Assembly (NCBI GenBank): GCA_900765525.1
Contig: CAAFRY010000209.1
Span: forward strand, 1 to 8,519
Source: an uncultured Blautia sp.
GTDB lineage: Bacteria; Bacillota; Clostridia; Lachnospirales; Lachnospiraceae
Length of the DNA stretch: 8,519 bases
Direction of reading: 5' to 3'
Part shown: piece by piece, positions 6,027 to 8,519 of the stretch
Layout: each line of letters begins with the position of its first letter
Numbering within the stretch: the first letter of the stretch is position 1
Notes under the pieces: generated by a model
Told to the model about the DNA's origin: nothing
Database searches by the model: none
Seen by the model: only the letters and a program-made list of their open reading frames with translations
Translations under genes and position numbers: made by a program

Positions 6027-7241
6027 ATGAAAAAAATTTTACTTTTGGGTGGCTCGGCACAACAGATAGTAGCTATTGAGACAGCAAAGAGATTGGGATA
6101 TTATACAGTCCTGTGTGATTATTTAGCAGATAATCCCGGTAGAAATTTTGCTGATAAATTCTATTTGAAAAGTACAACAGATAAAGAAATAATATTGAAT
6201 ATTGCTAAAAAAGAAAATATAGATGGTGTAGTGGCCTATGCTTCAGAACCTGCAGCGCTTACGGCTGCATATGTGTCAGAAAATTTGGGTTTACCAGGAA
6301 ATCCATATAAATCCGTAGAAATTCTTTGTAATAAGGACAAGTTTCGTGAATTCCTTACAATTCATGGTTTTTTTACACCGAAGGCCCAATGCTACGGGAC
6401 AATAAAAGCTGCATTTGAGGATATTATGGGTAATATTTTCCGAAGGTCTGTTATTGTAAAACCGGTTGATTCATCAGGAAGCAAAGGGGTGAGTCATATT
6501 AAGAAGGGGGAAAGTAATAAGACAATTTTAGAAAAATTAGAAAATGCAATGAATAATTCTAGAAGAAAGTATATTATTGTTGAAGAATTTGTTGAAAAGT
6601 ACGGTTATCAGATAGCAGGAGATGGTTTATCCGTAAATGGGCGTTTAGTATTTCGGTGTTTTGGCAACGACCATTTTGATTTAGATGCACCTAACCCCTT
6701 TGTGCCTATAGCAGCCAGCTTTCCTTACAATATGCCAGATAGAGTTCAGGAAAAGATTCACTCAGAGATACAAAGGTTGTTGACATTACTGGGGATGAAG
6801 ACAGGCACTTATAATTTTGATTTACGCATTGACAAAGATTTCAATGTATATCTTATGGAAGTTGCTCCTAGAAATGGGGGGAACTATATACCACAGGTCA
6901 TACGATATGCTACAGGAGTGGATTTGGTAGAATGTGCTATTAAGGCAGCAATGGGCGATGATTTGAGTCATATAACCTTAGGTATTCAAAATGGATTTTG
7001 GTCATATTATGCAGTCCACAGTAATTATGGAGGAATATTGGATAATATTGTTTTACGGGATAGTGTAAAACAAAATAATATTGTTGATAACTATATAAAA
7101 AAGAAAAAAGGAGATAAGATTAATGCGTTTTCAGGAGCAAATGATACATTGGGATGTCTGATTATGAAGTTTGATAGTATGAATCAGATGCTTGAAATGA
7201 TGGATAACAGCCACAATTGGGTAGAAATAAGGGGAAAATAA
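6027..7241 (+). CDS. ATP-grasp family carboxylate-amine ligase
   Basis: Carbamoyl-phosphate-synthase-like ATP-grasp enzymes activate a carboxylate as acyl-phosphate and join it to an amine or similar nucleophile. Of 404 residues, 1-95 form a Rossmann-like preATP-grasp region (KKILLLGGSAQQIVAIETAK, then VLCDYLADNPGRNFAD). CNKDKFREFL (101-110) starts the ATP-grasp core. VIVKPVDSSGSKGV (142-155) is the ATP-binding lysine and glycine loop, IIVEEFVE (183-190) contacts the adenine, and YLMEVAPRNGGNYIP (275-289) holds metal-binding E278 and N283. The C-terminal 100 residues (GFWSYYAV..NYGG) probably shape the substrate site. It is cytoplasmic, with no membrane segments. GGAG lies at 6013-6016. Directly after a sugar aminotransferase, a role in acylating an amino sugar (for example with an amino acid) is plausible but inferred; the substrates cannot be read from sequence. 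Confidence 0.87.
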   Translation: MKKILLLGGSAQQIVAIETAKRLGYYTVLCDYLADNPGRNFADKFYLKSTTDKEIILNIAKKENIDGVVAYASEPAALTAAYVSENLGLPGNPYKSVEILCNKDKFREFLTIHGFFTPKAQCYGTIKAAFEDIMGNIFRRSVIVKPVDSSGSKGVSHIKKGESNKTILEKLENAMNNSRRKYIIVEEFVEKYGYQIAGDGLSVNGRLVFRCFGNDHFDLDAPNPFVPIAASFPYNMPDRVQEKIHSEIQRLLTLLGMKTGTYNFDLRIDKDFNVYLMEVAPRNGGNYIPQVIRYATGVDLVECAIKAAMGDDLSHITLGIQNGFWSYYAVHSNYGGILDNIVLRDSVKQNNIVDNYIKKKKGDKINAFSGANDTLGCLIMKFDSMNQMLEMMDNSHNWVEIRGK

Positions 7242-7303
7242 AAGGTTAGATAGTGTAGGTGATATGTTTACGATTCCTTGTTTAATACGAGAGGGACAAA
7301 GGC

Positions 7304-8167
7304 ATGGAAAAATCAAAGTTAACAAAACAGATGCGATGGGAAATAGCAAATCGACTAGCTAAAGAGAGATTAAACCAAGTCAATATGTTATGTAAAAAGG
7401 TAGAGCCACGAAACAGTATTTATACGCGATATGTGAAAAGATTACTGGATATTGTAATATCAATAATTGCATTATTTATTACACTGCCAATTAATTTGTT
7501 GATTGGCATAGGTACATATTTAGATGTTGGTTTACCAATTTTTTTTAGACAGGAACGAGTGGGAAAGAATGGAAGGATATTCAGCATAATAAAATTTAGA
7601 AACATGCGTGATACAGTAGACGAGCGAGGGGAGTTATTACCCCCCATGTACCGAGTGACGAGGTTTGGTCATCTCATCAGAAAGACATCGTTGGATGAGT
7701 TGTTGAATTTTTGGAATATTCTGAAGGGCGATATGAGTTTCATTGGTCCGAGACCTTTAGTTCCTGAATACACGGAACGATATAATGTACGGCATAAGCA
7801 ACGCCTATCTGTACGGCCTGGTTTGGAGTGTCCGCCTAGAGAATTAACGGACCACGTATGGACGTGGCAAGAACAGTTTGAAAATGACATATGGTATGTA
7901 GAACATATAAGCTTTCTTACGGATTGCCGGCAGATAATCAGGTTATTGCAATTTGCATTCAATAAAAAATGTGCAGATGCTCGGGCAAGTGTTTCAATTC
8001 GGGGAACCTTTATGGGTTATAGCACGGATGGTAAAGCAATAAATATGGAAGATGTACCACAAGAATATGTAGATGTATATGATAACGTGAATAAAAAAGA
8101 TAGATTGGTTCATCCGGAGTGGTGTGCTGACAGTGAGGATGCTGAACTGCAGAATGCCGTAATATGA
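7304..8167 (+). CDS. Polyprenyl-phosphate sugar-1-phosphate transferase (PglC/WcaJ C-terminal domain type)
   Basis: The priming enzyme that moves a sugar-1-phosphate from a nucleotide sugar to undecaprenyl phosphate on the inner membrane face. It has 287 residues with only the monotopic catalytic domain, like PglC, and lacks the multi-membrane N-terminus of WcaJ. A 45-residue basic/charged N-terminal extension precedes YVKRLLDIVISIIALFITLP (43-62), the re-entrant membrane helix with its proline. PIFFRQERVGKNGRIFSIIKFRNM (78-101), RKTSLDELLNFWNILKGDMS (126-145, catalytic D131/E132) and FIGPRPLVPEY (146-156) are conserved. The usual RPGITGWAQVNGRN motif is replaced by RPGLECPPRELTDH (171-184), followed by recognisable WQEQFENDIWYVEHISF. 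A further 70 residues form an unusual C-terminal tail (IRGTFMGYSTDGKAINMEDV). A GAGGG site lies at 7291-7295. The sugar it transfers is unknown; an amino-deoxy sugar would fit the neighbours. Confidence 0.9.
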   Translation: MEKSKLTKQMRWEIANRLAKERLNQVNMLCKKVEPRNSIYTRYVKRLLDIVISIIALFITLPINLLIGIGTYLDVGLPIFFRQERVGKNGRIFSIIKFRNMRDTVDERGELLPPMYRVTRFGHLIRKTSLDELLNFWNILKGDMSFIGPRPLVPEYTERYNVRHKQRLSVRPGLECPPRELTDHVWTWQEQFENDIWYVEHISFLTDCRQIIRLLQFAFNKKCADARASVSIRGTFMGYSTDGKAINMEDVPQEYVDVYDNVNKKDRLVHPEWCADSEDAELQNAVI

Positions 8168-8208
8168 GTTTATGAATCACATAATATCTTAATCGGAGCA
8201 TTGGACAA

Positions 8209-8519
8209 ATGAAAGAAATTGGCGGCTACATTGAATTCGAGCAATGTTATAAGACAATGTTACACGAAAGTGCAAAAAAATTAAATTGTGGAAGAAACTG
8301 CCTGGCATACCTGATTAAGGTGAGAGGTATTACTAGTATTGCACTTCCATTCTTTCTATGTGAATCAATAAAAAATATCTGTAAAAAATATAATGTTAAT
8401 ATACGCTATTATGATTTGAATGACAGTTTAATGCCGAAAGACCTGATTCTCAAGAATGATGAATGGTTATATGTCGTCAATTATTATGGACAGATTGATT
8501 CGATACAAGTCAAGAGCCT
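8209..8519 (+). CDS. DegT/DnrJ-like aminotransferase-fold protein, N-terminal part (runs off right edge)
   Basis: An open frame from ATG 8209 to the window end gives about 103 residues without a stop. GGAG at 8195-8198 sits 10 bases upstream. It begins MKEIGGYIEFEQCYK, followed by LHESAKKLNCGRNCLAYLIK, in which NCGRNCLAYL occupies the place of the PLP-phosphate binding turn of DegT enzymes. Then come ITSIALPFFLCESI, NVNIRYYDLND and DEWLYVVNYYGQ, matching the strand-helix order of the large domain of fold-type I aminotransferases. From memory, clostridial glycan loci carry such GGYIEFE-type, DegT-like proteins of uncertain activity. The lysine-bearing half is outside the window, so whether it is catalytic cannot be judged. 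It lies 41 bp after the sugar transferase in the same AT-rich cassette. Confidence 0.75.
   Translation, partial: MKEIGGYIEFEQCYKTMLHESAKKLNCGRNCLAYLIKVRGITSIALPFFLCESIKNICKKYNVNIRYYDLNDSLMPKDLILKNDEWLYVVNYYGQIDSIQVKS

Noticed and set aside
7264..7362. Small 32-codon frame MFTIPCLIREGQRHG.. after an AGGTG site, overlapping the sugar transferase start
   Set aside because: It is short, has no recognisable family and overlaps a clear gene in another frame. It might be a leader peptide or a remnant, but nothing beyond the upstream purine run supports it.
1..8519. CRISPR array, tRNA/rRNA, insertion sequence, integrase or toxin-antitoxin genes
   Set aside because: No spaced direct repeats, cloverleaf, transposase motifs or target-site duplications were seen. 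The repeats present are short and lie inside or beside coding regions.

Overview
The window is an extracellular or capsular polysaccharide locus of a Gram-positive, low-to-mid-GC bacterium. It most likely comes from a gut Clostridia/Lachnospiraceae (Enterocloster/Blautia-like) genome. The reasons are the CpsB-CpsC-CpsD-LCP gene set of Bacillota, strong AGGAGG-type ribosome binding sites, and a SARP-like winged-helix regulator directly upstream of the phosphatase. The genus is inference; no rRNA or marker gene is present. All genes are on the + strand.

Left half (about 1-4740, moderately GC-rich): regulation, chain-length control and attachment. It begins with the C-terminal part of a transcriptional regulator (winged helix plus start of a BTAD-like region, cut by the left edge). 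Next come a CpsB/Wzh-type PHP tyrosine phosphatase, a CpsC/Wzd-type membrane polymerisation/chain-length protein, a CpsD/Wze-type BY-kinase with an unusually repetitive tyrosine tail, and a LytR-CpsA-Psr (LCP) glycopolymer transferase. Three of the four junctions are ATGA stop/start overlaps, so the module reads as one translationally coupled operon. A small secreted Ser/Thr-rich protein of unknown function follows, flanked on both sides by similar CAGCAT/ATGCTG hairpins.

Middle (4738-4913): a structured non-coding leader. It has two abutting hairpins right after the stop codon, then a perfect 10-bp inverted repeat (GTTTACACAG/CTGTGTAAAC), then a strong GGAGG site.

Right half (about 4900-8519, clearly AT-rich): sugar-specific genes. 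These are a DegT/DnrJ/EryC1/StrS (VioA-like) sugar aminotransferase, an ATP-grasp ligase, a PglC/WcaJ-like polyprenyl-phosphate sugar-1-phosphate transferase with a divergent C-terminal half, and the start of a second, aberrant DegT-like protein cut by the right edge. The switch in base composition fits a conserved assembly/regulation module joined to an exchangeable, horizontally acquired glycan cassette.

Working model: the aminotransferase makes a nucleotide-linked amino sugar, and the ATP-grasp enzyme may join a carboxylate (for example an amino acid) to an amine or related group. The sugar transferase starts the lipid-linked repeat unit. CpsB/C/D control polymer length by tyrosine phosphorylation cycling, and the LCP enzyme attaches the polymer to the wall. 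Flippase, polymerase and most glycosyltransferases are not in the window and presumably lie to the right.
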